DNA from: Streptomyces longwoodensis
GTDB lineage: Bacteria > Actinomycetota > Actinomycetes > Streptomycetales > Streptomycetaceae
Length of the DNA: 64,000 bases
Assembly: GCF_001514125.1 (NCBI RefSeq)
Contig: NZ_KQ948551.1
Coordinates: 62,001 to 126,000, forward strand
Direction: 5' to 3'
The position numbers were made by a program, and so were the translations under genes. The notes under the pieces are model-generated. The model did not search any database, had not been told where the DNA came from, and worked only from the letters and a program-made list of their open reading frames with translations. The first letter of the stretch is position 1. Every line of letters starts with the position of its first letter. Below, piece by piece: positions 56,735-64,000 of this stretch.

Positions 56735-56824
56735 CCTGCCCTCTCGGTCCTGGCCACGACAACGCGGGGTGTCGGGGATTTCCCCGGGGGAACGCGTCCC
56801 GTCACCGGGAATTCACGCCCTGCG

Positions 56825-56853
56825 GGAACCCCGGACACAGGGCGGTACGTACT
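56825..56853 (+). promoter_or_regulatory. Candidate ECF-sigma promoter of the lyase gene
   Basis: GGAACC (56825-56830), 17-base spacer, CGTACT (56848-56853). GGAAC...CGT fits extracytoplasmic (SigE-like) promoters better than HrdB; TACTAT nearby has no -35. Confidence 0.4.
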
Positions 56854-56911
56854 ATTACCGGCCACCCGTCCACCACATCCACCAGCCTCACCTTGCGCCA
56901 CGGGGAGCTCC

Positions 56912-58096
56912 ATGCGTCATTTCGGGCACATCGCCCCTGAGGTGCGGCGTCGCCTCTTCCACCACGAGCCGTGCACGTTCACCGCGGACTCGCCGGCCCG
57001 GCTGCTCTCCGCGGCCCTGGGCGCCACCCTGTACAGCCCCGCCACCCGGCCCCGGCTCGCCGACGACGTCGTGAAGCAGGGCGCCCACGGCGTGGTGTCG
57101 ATGGTGCTGTGCCTGGAGGACTCCATCGGCGACGAGGACGTGCCGGCCGGCGAGGAGAACCTGGTCCGGCAGTTCGCCGACCTCGACGGCCGGACCGCGG
57201 ACGGGGGCCGGCCGGGCGTCGAGCTGCCGCTGCTGTTCATCCGGGTGCGCACCCCCGAGCAGATCCCCGACCTGGTCGGGCGGCTCGGCCCGGCGGTGCG
57301 GCTGCTGTCCGGGTTCGTGATCCCCAAGTTCACCGGCGAGCGGGGCGTCCCCTTCCTGGAGGCCCTGGCGGTCGCCGAGGCCGCCTGCGGCCGCCGGCTG
57401 TTCGCCATGCCGGTGCTGGAGTCGCCCGAGCTGCTGTACCGCGAGTCGCGCGTGGAGACCCTGGAGGGCATCTTCCGGGCCGTCGACAAGTACCGGGACC
57501 GGGTGCTGGCGCTGCGCCTGGGCGTCACCGACTTCTGCTCCTCCTACGGCCTGCGCCGGGCGCCCGACATGACGGCGTACGACGTCCAGATCGTCGCGTC
57601 CGTGATCGCCGACGTGGTCAACATGCTGGGCCGGGCCGACGGCACCGGCTTCACCGTCACCGGGCCGGTCTGGGAGTACTTCCGGGTGCCCGAGCGCATG
57701 TTCAAGCCGATGCTGCGGCACAGCCCCTTCCTGGAGGGGCAGGCGGTGGAGCTGCGCGAGAGACTGATCGAGCACGCGATGGACGGGCTGCTGCGCGAGA
57801 TCACGCTCGACCACGCCAACGGCCTGCTGGGCAAGACCTGCATCCACCCGTCCCACGTGCCGGCCGTGCACGCGCTGTCCGTCGTCAGCCACGAGGAGTA
57901 CAGCGACGCGGCCGACATCCTGCGCCCCGAGCGCGGCGGCGGGGGAGTGCTCAGGTCGCAGTACACCAACAAGATGAACGAGGTGAAGCCGCACCGCGCC
58001 TGGGCGGAGCGGACCATGCTGCGCGCGGAGGTCTTCGGCGTCGCGCACGAGGACGTGAGCTTCGTCGACCTGCTCGCCGCCGGCATACCCGGCTGA
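56912..58096 (+). CDS. CitE-like C-C bond lyase (Ter-associated)
   Basis: 394 residues; the ATG follows GGGGAG by 5 bases. TIM-barrel of the HpcH/HpaI/CitE superfamily, in the branch recorded in Ter operons: TLYSPATRPRLADDV near the start, SMVLCLEDSIGDEDV with the metal-binding acidic pair, ALRLGVTDFCSSYGL and KTCIHPSHVPAVHAL. Cleaves or forms C-C bonds of a keto acid or CoA-type substrate; which one is unknown. First gene of the biosynthetic part of the cluster. Confidence 0.85.
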   Translation: MRHFGHIAPEVRRRLFHHEPCTFTADSPARLLSAALGATLYSPATRPRLADDVVKQGAHGVVSMVLCLEDSIGDEDVPAGEENLVRQFADLDGRTADGGRPGVELPLLFIRVRTPEQIPDLVGRLGPAVRLLSGFVIPKFTGERGVPFLEALAVAEAACGRRLFAMPVLESPELLYRESRVETLEGIFRAVDKYRDRVLALRLGVTDFCSSYGLRRAPDMTAYDVQIVASVIADVVNMLGRADGTGFTVTGPVWEYFRVPERMFKPMLRHSPFLEGQAVELRERLIEHAMDGLLREITLDHANGLLGKTCIHPSHVPAVHALSVVSHEEYSDAADILRPERGGGGVLRSQYTNKMNEVKPHRAWAERTMLRAEVFGVAHEDVSFVDLLAAGIPG

Positions 58097-58121
58097 ACCC
58101 CCACCCCACCCGTAGGGACGC

Positions 58122-60587
58122 ATGAACAACGCAGTGAACAACGCGGTCTGGTCCGGCAGCTGGGTCGCCGAGCGGCTCGGGGTCGAGCTCGTGGGCGACC
58201 CCGGCCTGACGGAGCTGCTGGGGCTCGCCCTGCGGCGCAACCCCAAGCGGGCGCACCTGCTCGTGTCGAACGTGCTCGGCAAGCACGTCCCGCAGTCGCC
58301 GTCCGTGGTCTACGGCTCCGGGTTCGCCCTCGGCCGCCGGGTGCGCGAGCTGCTCGGCCCCGACGAGGCGGCCCGCGCGGTCGTCCTGGGGTACGCGGAG
58401 ACCGCCACCGGCCTCGGCCACTGCGTCGCCGACGGCCTCGGCGGTGCCCCCTACCTGCACTCCACCCGCCGTCCGGTCCCGGGCGTCGCGCGGGCGGGCG
58501 GCTTCGAGGAGTCCCACTCCCACGCCACGTCCCACCTGCTGCTCCCCGAGGACCCGGCCCTGCTGGCCGGCGACGGGCCGCTGGTCCTGGTCGACGACGA
58601 GTTCTCCACCGGCAACACGGTCCTGAACACCGTCCGTGAGCTGCACGGACGGTACCCGCGGCGGCGGTACGTGGTGGTCGCCCTGGTCGACATGCGCTCG
58701 CCCGCCGACGCCGGCCGGCTGGCGGACCTCGCCCGGGAGATCGGCGCCCGAGTGGACCTCGTCGCGGCGGCCTCGGGCACGGTGCGCCTGCCGGAGGGGG
58801 TGCTGGAGAAGGGCCGGGAACTCGTGGCGCGCCACGAGGCGGCCGCCGGCCCGGAGCAGCCGGCCGCCGCGCCGCCCGCCCCCCGGACCCGGCTCACCTC
58901 CGTCGACCTGCGCTGGCCGCGCGGGCTGCCCGACGGGGGCCGGCACGGCTTCGGTCCGCACCACCGGGCCCGGCTGGAGCGCGCGCTGCCCGCGCTGGCC
59001 GCCCAGCTCGCCGAGGCGATACCCGGCGACGCCCGCCGCGTCCTGGTCCTCGGCTCGGAGGAGCTGATGTACGCCCCGCTGCGGCTCGCCCGCGAGCTGG
59101 AGCAGCTCGTCCCGGCCGAGGTCCGCTTCTCCACCACGACCCGCTCGCCCGTCCTCGCCGTCGACGACCCCGGCTACGCCATCCGCACCCGGCTGGTCTT
59201 CCCCGCTCACGACGACCCGGCCGACGGCCCGGGCGAGCGCTACGCCTACAACGTCGCCGGCGGCGGCTTCGACGCCGTGGTCGCCGTGGTCGACTCGGCC
59301 GGCGACACCCCCGCCCTGCACGCCCCCGACGGACTGCTCGCCCGGCTCGCCGCGCACGTGCCGCACGTGCTGCGGGCCGTCGTGCCGTCGTACGTCCCCG
59401 CGCCGCCGCGCCTCCCCGAAAGGACAGCCATGCTGCCCGCACCCCTCCGCGGTCCCGCCTTCTCCTCGTACGCGCCCGAGGAGGTCGGCTGGCTGCTCCA
59501 GGACCTCTCGGACGTGACGCTGGAGGCGCCGACCGAGGAGCGCGAGGAGGCCATCCAGAGCGGCGGCGCCCACTACGCCGAGTCGCTGCCGGTGGAGTAC
59601 CAGCCCACCGAGCAGTACCAGCAGCTCTTCCACACCGCCCTGGAAGCCTCCGCGGCCCGCCTCGCGCACGCCGTCGGCGTCGTCACCGAGACGGTGATCG
59701 CCGAGCGGTCCCCCCGGCCCGTCCTGGTGTCCCTGGCCCGGGCCGGCACTCCGGTCGGCGTGCTGATGCGCCGCTGGGCCCGGCACCGGCACGGCCTGGA
59801 CCTGCCGCACTACGCGGTGTCCATCGTGCGCGGGCGCGGCATCGACGCCACCGCGCTGCGCTGGCTCGCCGCCCACCACGACCCGGCCGACGTGGTGTTC
59901 GTCGACGGCTGGACCGGCAAGGGCGCCATCACCCGCGAACTGGCCGCCGCCGTCGAGGAGTTCGAAGCGGCCGGCGGGGCGAGCGGGTTCGACCCGGAGA
60001 TCGCGGTGCTCGCCGACCCCGGTTCGTGCGTGCGCACCTACGGCACCCGCGAGGACTTCCTGATCCCCTCCGCCTGCCTCAACTCCACGGTGTCCGGGCT
60101 GATCTCGCGGACCGTGCTGCGCGCCGACCTGGTCGGCCCCGACGACTTCCACGGCGCGAAGTACTACCGCGAGCTGGCCGGCGCCGACGTCTCCGGCCTC
60201 TTCCTCGACGCGGTCTCCGCGCGCTTCGACGAGGTCGCCGACGCGGTGGACGGCGCGGTCAAGGAACTGCTGGCGAGCGACCGCACGCCCACCTGGGAGG
60301 GCTGGGCCGCCGTCGAGCGGATCAGCGAGGAGTACGGCATCCACGACGTGAACCTGGTCAAGCCGGGCGTCGGGGAGACCACCCGGGTGCTGCTGCGCCG
60401 GGTGCCCTGGAAGATCCTGGCCCGGGCCGGGGCGGGCGCCGACCTGGAGCACGTGCGCCTCCTCGCCGAGCAGCGCGGGGTGCCCGTCGAGGAGGTCGAG
60501 GGACTGCCGTACACCTGCGTGGGGCTGATCCACCCCCGCTTCACGCGCGGGGCGACCGGCGCCGACGGCAAGGCGGTGGCCCTCTGA
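58122..60587 (+). CDS. Fused phosphoribosyltransferase-TRSP / phosphoribosyltransferase-Pelota protein
   Basis: 821 residues. The first half (1-436) is a Ter-operon PRTase with the PRPP loop LVLVDDEFSTGNT at 154-166 and then a TRSP-type region. The second half (437-821) is a second PRTase-like module (VVFVDGWTGKGAI at 591-603), also listed as StiP, ending in a Pelota/L7Ae-like RNA-binding segment (GETTRVLLRRVPWKIL near 745-760). In other genomes these are usually two genes. At residue 437 an in-frame ATG (59430) has AAAGGA before it. It is predicted to make a nucleoside-like metabolite. Its stop overlaps the next start (TGATG). Confidence 0.85.
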   Translation: MNNAVNNAVWSGSWVAERLGVELVGDPGLTELLGLALRRNPKRAHLLVSNVLGKHVPQSPSVVYGSGFALGRRVRELLGPDEAARAVVLGYAETATGLGHCVADGLGGAPYLHSTRRPVPGVARAGGFEESHSHATSHLLLPEDPALLAGDGPLVLVDDEFSTGNTVLNTVRELHGRYPRRRYVVVALVDMRSPADAGRLADLAREIGARVDLVAAASGTVRLPEGVLEKGRELVARHEAAAGPEQPAAAPPAPRTRLTSVDLRWPRGLPDGGRHGFGPHHRARLERALPALAAQLAEAIPGDARRVLVLGSEELMYAPLRLARELEQLVPAEVRFSTTTRSPVLAVDDPGYAIRTRLVFPAHDDPADGPGERYAYNVAGGGFDAVVAVVDSAGDTPALHAPDGLLARLAAHVPHVLRAVVPSYVPAPPRLPERTAMLPAPLRGPAFSSYAPEEVGWLLQDLSDVTLEAPTEEREEAIQSGGAHYAESLPVEYQPTEQYQQLFHTALEASAARLAHAVGVVTETVIAERSPRPVLVSLARAGTPVGVLMRRWARHRHGLDLPHYAVSIVRGRGIDATALRWLAAHHDPADVVFVDGWTGKGAITRELAAAVEEFEAAGGASGFDPEIAVLADPGSCVRTYGTREDFLIPSACLNSTVSGLISRTVLRADLVGPDDFHGAKYYRELAGADVSGLFLDAVSARFDEVADAVDGAVKELLASDRTPTWEGWAAVERISEEYGIHDVNLVKPGVGETTRVLLRRVPWKILARAGAGADLEHVRLLAEQRGVPVEEVEGLPYTCVGLIHPRFTRGATGADGKAVAL

Positions 60588-61405
60588 TGCCGGTGCTGGT
60601 GGCGAGCGACCTGGACCGTACGCTCATCTACTCCGCGGCGGCCCTGGCGCTGACCATGCCGGACGCCCGGGCGCCGCGGCTGCTGTGCGTCGAGGTGCAC
60701 GAGAGCCGGCCGCTGTCCTACCTGACGGAGGCGGCGGCGCAGCTGCTGACCGACCTCGGGGACGCGGCGGTGTTCGTGCCGACGACCACCCGGACGCGCA
60801 AGCAGTACCTGCGCATCAACCTCCCCGGGCCGGCCCCGGCGTACGCGATCTGCGCCAACGGCGGGCACCTGCTGGTCGACGGCGTGACCGACCCCGACTG
60901 GCACGCGGGCGTGCTCGCCCGGCTGGCGGACGAGTGCGCGCCGCTCGCCGAGGTGCGGGCGCACCTGGAGGCGACCGCCGACCCGCTGTGGGTGCGCAAG
61001 CACCGCGTCGCCGAGGACCTGTTCGCCTACCTGGTGGTGGAGCGGGAGCTGCTGCCCGAGGAGTGGGTCAAGGAACTGGGCGCCTGGGCGGAGAACCGGG
61101 GCTGGACGGTGTCCTTGCAGGGCCGCAAGGTGTACGCGGTGCCCAAGCCGCTGACCAAGAGCGCGGCGGTGCGGGAGGTCGCGCGGCGGACCGGGGCGGA
61201 GCTGACGCTGGGCGCGGGGGACTCGCTGCTGGACGCGGACCTGCTGCTGGCGGTGGACCGGGGGTGGCGGCCGGGGCACGGGGAGCTCGCCGAGACGGAG
61301 TGGACGGCGCCGGGGGTGACGGCGTTGCCGGAGCGGGGGGTGGCGGCGGGGGAGCGGATCCTCCGGGAGTTCCTGCGGAGCGTGCGCGGGGGGCCGTCTG
61401 CCTGA
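60587..61405 (+). CDS. HAD-superfamily hydrolase (Ter-associated)
   Basis: 272 residues, starting in the TGATG overlap. HAD motif I SDLDRTLI with Asp8 and Asp10, motif II TTTR (66-69), and motif IV GDSLLDAD at 211-218, with a Cof-type cap between. It would remove a phosphate in the predicted nucleoside-like pathway, as sucrose-phosphatase-like enzymes do. Ends the lyase-PRTase-HAD operon. Confidence 0.88.
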   Translation: MPVLVASDLDRTLIYSAAALALTMPDARAPRLLCVEVHESRPLSYLTEAAAQLLTDLGDAAVFVPTTTRTRKQYLRINLPGPAPAYAICANGGHLLVDGVTDPDWHAGVLARLADECAPLAEVRAHLEATADPLWVRKHRVAEDLFAYLVVERELLPEEWVKELGAWAENRGWTVSLQGRKVYAVPKPLTKSAAVREVARRTGAELTLGAGDSLLDADLLLAVDRGWRPGHGELAETEWTAPGVTALPERGVAAGERILREFLRSVRGGPSA

Positions 61406-61460
61406 CGGCGGCGGGGCGCGGTCCGGGGTGGGGTGTCAGGTCGGCCGGCGGCTGTCCGTG

Positions 61461-61500
61461 CGTCGTGGCCGGTCGCGCAGTTCCCCGCGCCCCTGGGGGG
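61461..61500. repeat. Streptomyces-type intergenic repeat
   Basis: GGTCGCGCAGTTCCCCGCGC followed by CCCTGGGGGG matches, from memory, a sequence very common in Streptomyces intergenic regions. Confidence 0.6.
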
Positions 61501-61525
61501 CACGGGGCCTGCGGCCCCTGCCCCC
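61496..61525. terminator. Bidirectional terminator
   Basis: GGGGGC / GCCCCC and GGGGCC / GGCCCC stems with loop TGC, between the convergent HAD and FmdB genes. Confidence 0.6.
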
Positions 61526-61526
61526 G

Positions 61527-61742
61527 TCAGCCGCAGCAGCCGCCCCCGCAGCAGCCGCCGCCTCCGCCGCCCCCGGTCGGGCGGGGGGTGGACGCCGTGC
61601 CGCCGACGGCGACCGTGGAGAGGAGCTTGACGGTGTCGTCGTGGCCGGACGGGCAGGTCGCCGGGGCGGAGGACTCCGCCATGGGACGGGACAGTTCGAA
61701 GGTGTCGCCGCAGGTACGGCAGCGGTACTCGTAGCGAGGCAT
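61527..61742 (-). CDS. FmdB-type zinc ribbon protein with Gly/Cys tail
   Basis: 71 residues. MPRYEYRCRTCGDTFELSRPM is the FmdB/CxxC start; Cys8/Cys11 pair with a later Cys-x-x-x-H (CPSGHDD), which makes the zinc site less regular than usual. It ends in GGGGGGGCCGGGCCG, a Gly run with four Cys. Probably a small regulatory or binding protein. Confidence 0.85.
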   Translation of the reverse strand: MPRYEYRCRTCGDTFELSRPMAESSAPATCPSGHDDTVKLLSTVAVGGTASTPRPTGGGGGGGCCGGGCCG

Positions 61743-61983
61743 GGCCCCAGGCTAGCCACTGGGAGACGGGTGGGACGCCCGGTACCGCAGGTGTGACGCG
61801 TTCTGCCCGGTTCCTGTGTGGAGAGTTTGCGAAGGGCGCTGGTAATTTGATTGAGCCGCGAGGACCACGAGGTCGAGGGGATTCAGGGTTTGCGGCCGCG
61901 CTGCGGCAACTGACATCAAACCCTTGTACGTCTGTACGTCTGCCTGCGCGAGCAACAACGAGTGCGGAGGGAGGCGCGCAGTC
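61743..61983 (+). other. Leader region of the penicillin-binding protein gene
   Basis: 241 bases between the divergent FmdB and penicillin-binding protein genes. It holds a tandem 8-mer TACGTCTG TACGTCTG and an AT-richer stretch (GGTAATTTGATTGAG) near 61846. No clear -35/-10 pair was found. Confidence 0.4.
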
Positions 61984-64000
61984 GTGACCCAGGCAGGGCG
62001 AGGGAAGAACGACGAGGGCGGCGACGACGAGGTTCCTCTGGAACCGGACGCCACCATGCAGTTGAAGGTCCCGTCGCCGCCGCGACCGGACGAGACCATG
62101 CAACTGCGCGTCCTCCCGCCGGACATATCCGGAACTCCGGATGAGCCGGAGATATCGGACCCGTCCCGTTCCGCGCGCGGCCGCCGCAAGGCCGCCCAGC
62201 CCTCCCCCCGTGACCGCCTCGCCGCCGCCCTCGGCCCCCACCTCGCCCGGGCCTGGGCCGCCCTCGCCCCGGCCGTCGCCTTCCTCACCCCCTACCTGCG
62301 CCGCCTGCGCCCCCAGTACCCCCGCCCCGGCCGGGACGACTGGCGCCGCTGGATACCCTCCTGGCGGCAGTGGCTCGGCGGGATCCTCGGCGCGCTGGGC
62401 CTGAGCACCTTCTTCCTCGTCGTCGCCTACGCGGCCACCGACATCCCGGACAACCTCAACTCCTACGCCACCCAGCAGGACAACGTGTTCTTCTGGGCCG
62501 ACGGCACCCCCATGGCCCGCACCGGCTGGGTGCAGCGCCAGGCCATGCCGCTGAAGGACATCCCCGAGGGCGTCCGCTGGGCCGTCCTCGCCGCCGAGAA
62601 CGAGAGCTTCTACTCCGACCCCGGCATCTCCTTCAAGGGCATCACCCGCGCCCTGTTCCGCACCGTCGGCCAGGGCGACACCCAGGGCGGCTCGACCATC
62701 ACCCAGCAGTACGTCAAGAACGTCTACCTGAACCAGGACCAGACGGTCAGCCGCAAGTTCACCGAGGCGATGATCTCCCTCAAGCTCGACAACAAGATGA
62801 GCAAGGACAAGATCCTCGAGGGCTACCTCAACACCAGCTGGTTCGGCCGCGGCACCTACGGCATCCAGCGCGCCTCCCAGGCCTACTACGGCAAGGACGT
62901 CAGCAAGCTCAACCCCTCCGAGGCCGCCATGCTCGCCTCCCTGCTCAAGGGCGCCGGCCTCTACGACCCGACCCTGGGCAGGGCCAACCACGCCCGGGCC
63001 GTGGAGCGCTGGTCCTGGATCCTGGACCGCATGGTCAAGATCGGCAAGCTGTCCCCGGCCGAGCGGGCGAAGTACCGGGCGTTCCCCGAGCCGCTCAAGC
63101 GGAACCCGCTGTACGACACCGGCCAGCAGAGCGACTACCTGGTCGAACTCGCCACCCAGTACGCCAAGAAGACCGGGCACATCTCCGACAAGGACTTCGA
63201 CCTCGGCGGCTACCAGATCTACACGACGTTCGACAAGAACCGCGAGGCGCAGCTCACCGACGCCGTCACCAAGGCCCGCAAGAAGGCCCAGCGCGACGAC
63301 CCGAAGACCGCCGCCGACGCCCACTACGGCGCCGCGTCCGTCGCCACCGACGGCCGCATCCTCGCCGTCCACGGCGGCCCCGACCACCGCAAGCAGGGCT
63401 ACAACGAGTCCAACGCCACCACCGTCCCCGCCGGTTCGGCGTTCCTGCCGTTCGTGTACGCGGCCGGGCTCGAGCACGGCGTCCACAAGACCCGCGAGGG
63501 GCCGGCGACCCCGGTGACCGGCGAGTCGCTCTACGACGGCGACGACGGCGTGCCGGTGACCACGCCCGAGGGCCCCTACTGGGACCGCAGCGGCCGCAAG
63601 GTCGCCGCCCACAACGACGGCGGCACGTCGTACGGGCAGATCTCGCTGCACCAGGCGCTCGCCAAGTCGGTCAACACGCCGTTCATGCAGCTCGGCATGG
63701 ACACCGGCCTGGCCAACGTCCGCGCCACCGCCCAGGCCGCCGGACTGCTGTCCTCCAGCCTCGGCGCGCAGGTGCCCGCGCTGTCCCTGGGCAGCTCCAC
63801 GCCCAGCGCCATCCGCATGGCCAGCGGGTACGCCACGTTCGCCGCCGACGGCAAGCACACCGAGCCGTACTCGGTCCGCAAGATCACCCACAACGGCACC
63901 AAGGTGCCCCTGGAGATCCCCTCCGCCCGGCGCGCGATCGGCGCCGACACGGCCCAGGAGGTCTCCTCCGCGCTGCGGGACGCCTTCCGCACGGCCCACC
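61984..64000 (+). CDS. Class A penicillin-binding protein, 3' truncated by the window
   Basis: 672 residues visible, open to the end. GTG with GGAGG upstream. A basic/acidic cytosolic tail of about 130 residues, TM near 131-151, GT51 transglycosylase with Glu205 (AAENESFYS) and GGSTITQQYVKN, then a transpeptidase-like domain. The SxxK motif reads GSAFLPF: Ser485 present, Lys replaced by Leu488; SVN is at 562-564; KTG lies outside the window. Glycan polymerase activity is expected, cross-linking is doubtful. The tail has two D-x-TMQL copies. Confidence 0.9.
   Translation, partial: MTQAGRGKNDEGGDDEVPLEPDATMQLKVPSPPRPDETMQLRVLPPDISGTPDEPEISDPSRSARGRRKAAQPSPRDRLAAALGPHLARAWAALAPAVAFLTPYLRRLRPQYPRPGRDDWRRWIPSWRQWLGGILGALGLSTFFLVVAYAATDIPDNLNSYATQQDNVFFWADGTPMARTGWVQRQAMPLKDIPEGVRWAVLAAENESFYSDPGISFKGITRALFRTVGQGDTQGGSTITQQYVKNVYLNQDQTVSRKFTEAMISLKLDNKMSKDKILEGYLNTSWFGRGTYGIQRASQAYYGKDVSKLNPSEAAMLASLLKGAGLYDPTLGRANHARAVERWSWILDRMVKIGKLSPAERAKYRAFPEPLKRNPLYDTGQQSDYLVELATQYAKKTGHISDKDFDLGGYQIYTTFDKNREAQLTDAVTKARKKAQRDDPKTAADAHYGAASVATDGRILAVHGGPDHRKQGYNESNATTVPAGSAFLPFVYAAGLEHGVHKTREGPATPVTGESLYDGDDGVPVTTPEGPYWDRSGRKVAAHNDGGTSYGQISLHQALAKSVNTPFMQLGMDTGLANVRATAQAAGLLSSSLGAQVPALSLGSSTPSAIRMASGYATFAADGKHTEPYSVRKITHNGTKVPLEIPSARRAIGADTAQEVSSALRDAFRTAH

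Noticed and set aside
61027-63999. 990-codon minus-strand frame
   Set aside because: Lies antisense to the HAD and penicillin-binding protein genes; no family motif and GC-shadow composition.

Overview
The window is about 72% GC with codon third positions almost entirely G or C. Its gene set (FasR-controlled fabD-fabH-acpP-fabF, homodimeric aceE, DUF3052, DUF3145, DUF4429, SCO2400-type proteins, a ter cluster) is typical of the chromosome core of Streptomyces. From memory, the order around fasR, aceE and the ter genes resembles the region near SCO2360-SCO2400 of S. coelicolor. I see no rRNA, tRNA, CRISPR array, insertion sequence, phage gene or replication origin.

Layout. 1-561: 3' part of an SMP-30/gluconolactonase gene. 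587-6261 (minus): an operon of three tandem seven-TM DUF6545-type membrane paralogues, an ImmA/IrrE-like zinc peptidase and a FAD monooxygenase. 6.5-11.8 kb: GH51 arabinofuranosidase, an Rrf2 regulator without cysteines, a secreted DUF4360 protein and an aminotransferase with a Pro/Ala-rich tail. 11.9-20.4 kb (minus): a sugar operon with an enolase-superfamily dehydratase, Zn-dehydrogenase, U32-like protein, ChvE-MmsA-MmsB ABC importer and a Tat-exported aldose epimerase. Copies of one 10-base motif upstream of several of these genes and of the arabinofuranosidase suggest shared control. 20.7-32.2 kb: SCO2400-type protein, alkyl sulfatase, MarR with a divergent oxidoreductase, Ohr, serine hydrolase, EI24 protein, a secreted C15-type protein with its catalytic Cys replaced, a second aldose epimerase, an SGNH lipoprotein and DUF3145.

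32.3-37.3 kb (minus): fasR and the type II fatty acid synthase genes fabD, fabH, acpP, fabF. 37.3-48.2 kb: pirin, a transmembrane Ser/Thr kinase, a serine hydrolase, MerR with an aldo/keto reductase, DUF4429, an alpha/beta hydrolase, TetR with a divergent MFS exporter, a small membrane protein and a voltage-gated-type K+ channel. 48.4-52.5 kb: aceE, DUF3052 and a peroxiredoxin.

52.6-61.4 kb: an extended Ter stress cluster: two classical TerD proteins, a DUF475/TerC-like membrane protein, a divergent TerD-like protein, an oppositely oriented TerD with a Gln/Pro tail, then a CitE-like lyase, an 821-residue fusion of two phosphoribosyltransferase modules with a Pelota-like end, and a HAD hydrolase. 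These match the known types of the predicted Ter-linked nucleoside-like metabolite pathway, here with a fusion. The window ends with an FmdB-type zinc ribbon and a 3'-truncated class A penicillin-binding protein whose transpeptidase SxxK motif reads S-A-F-L.

Starts were chosen by ribosome-binding sites and family lengths. Function calls come from motifs and recalled family features, not from database searches.
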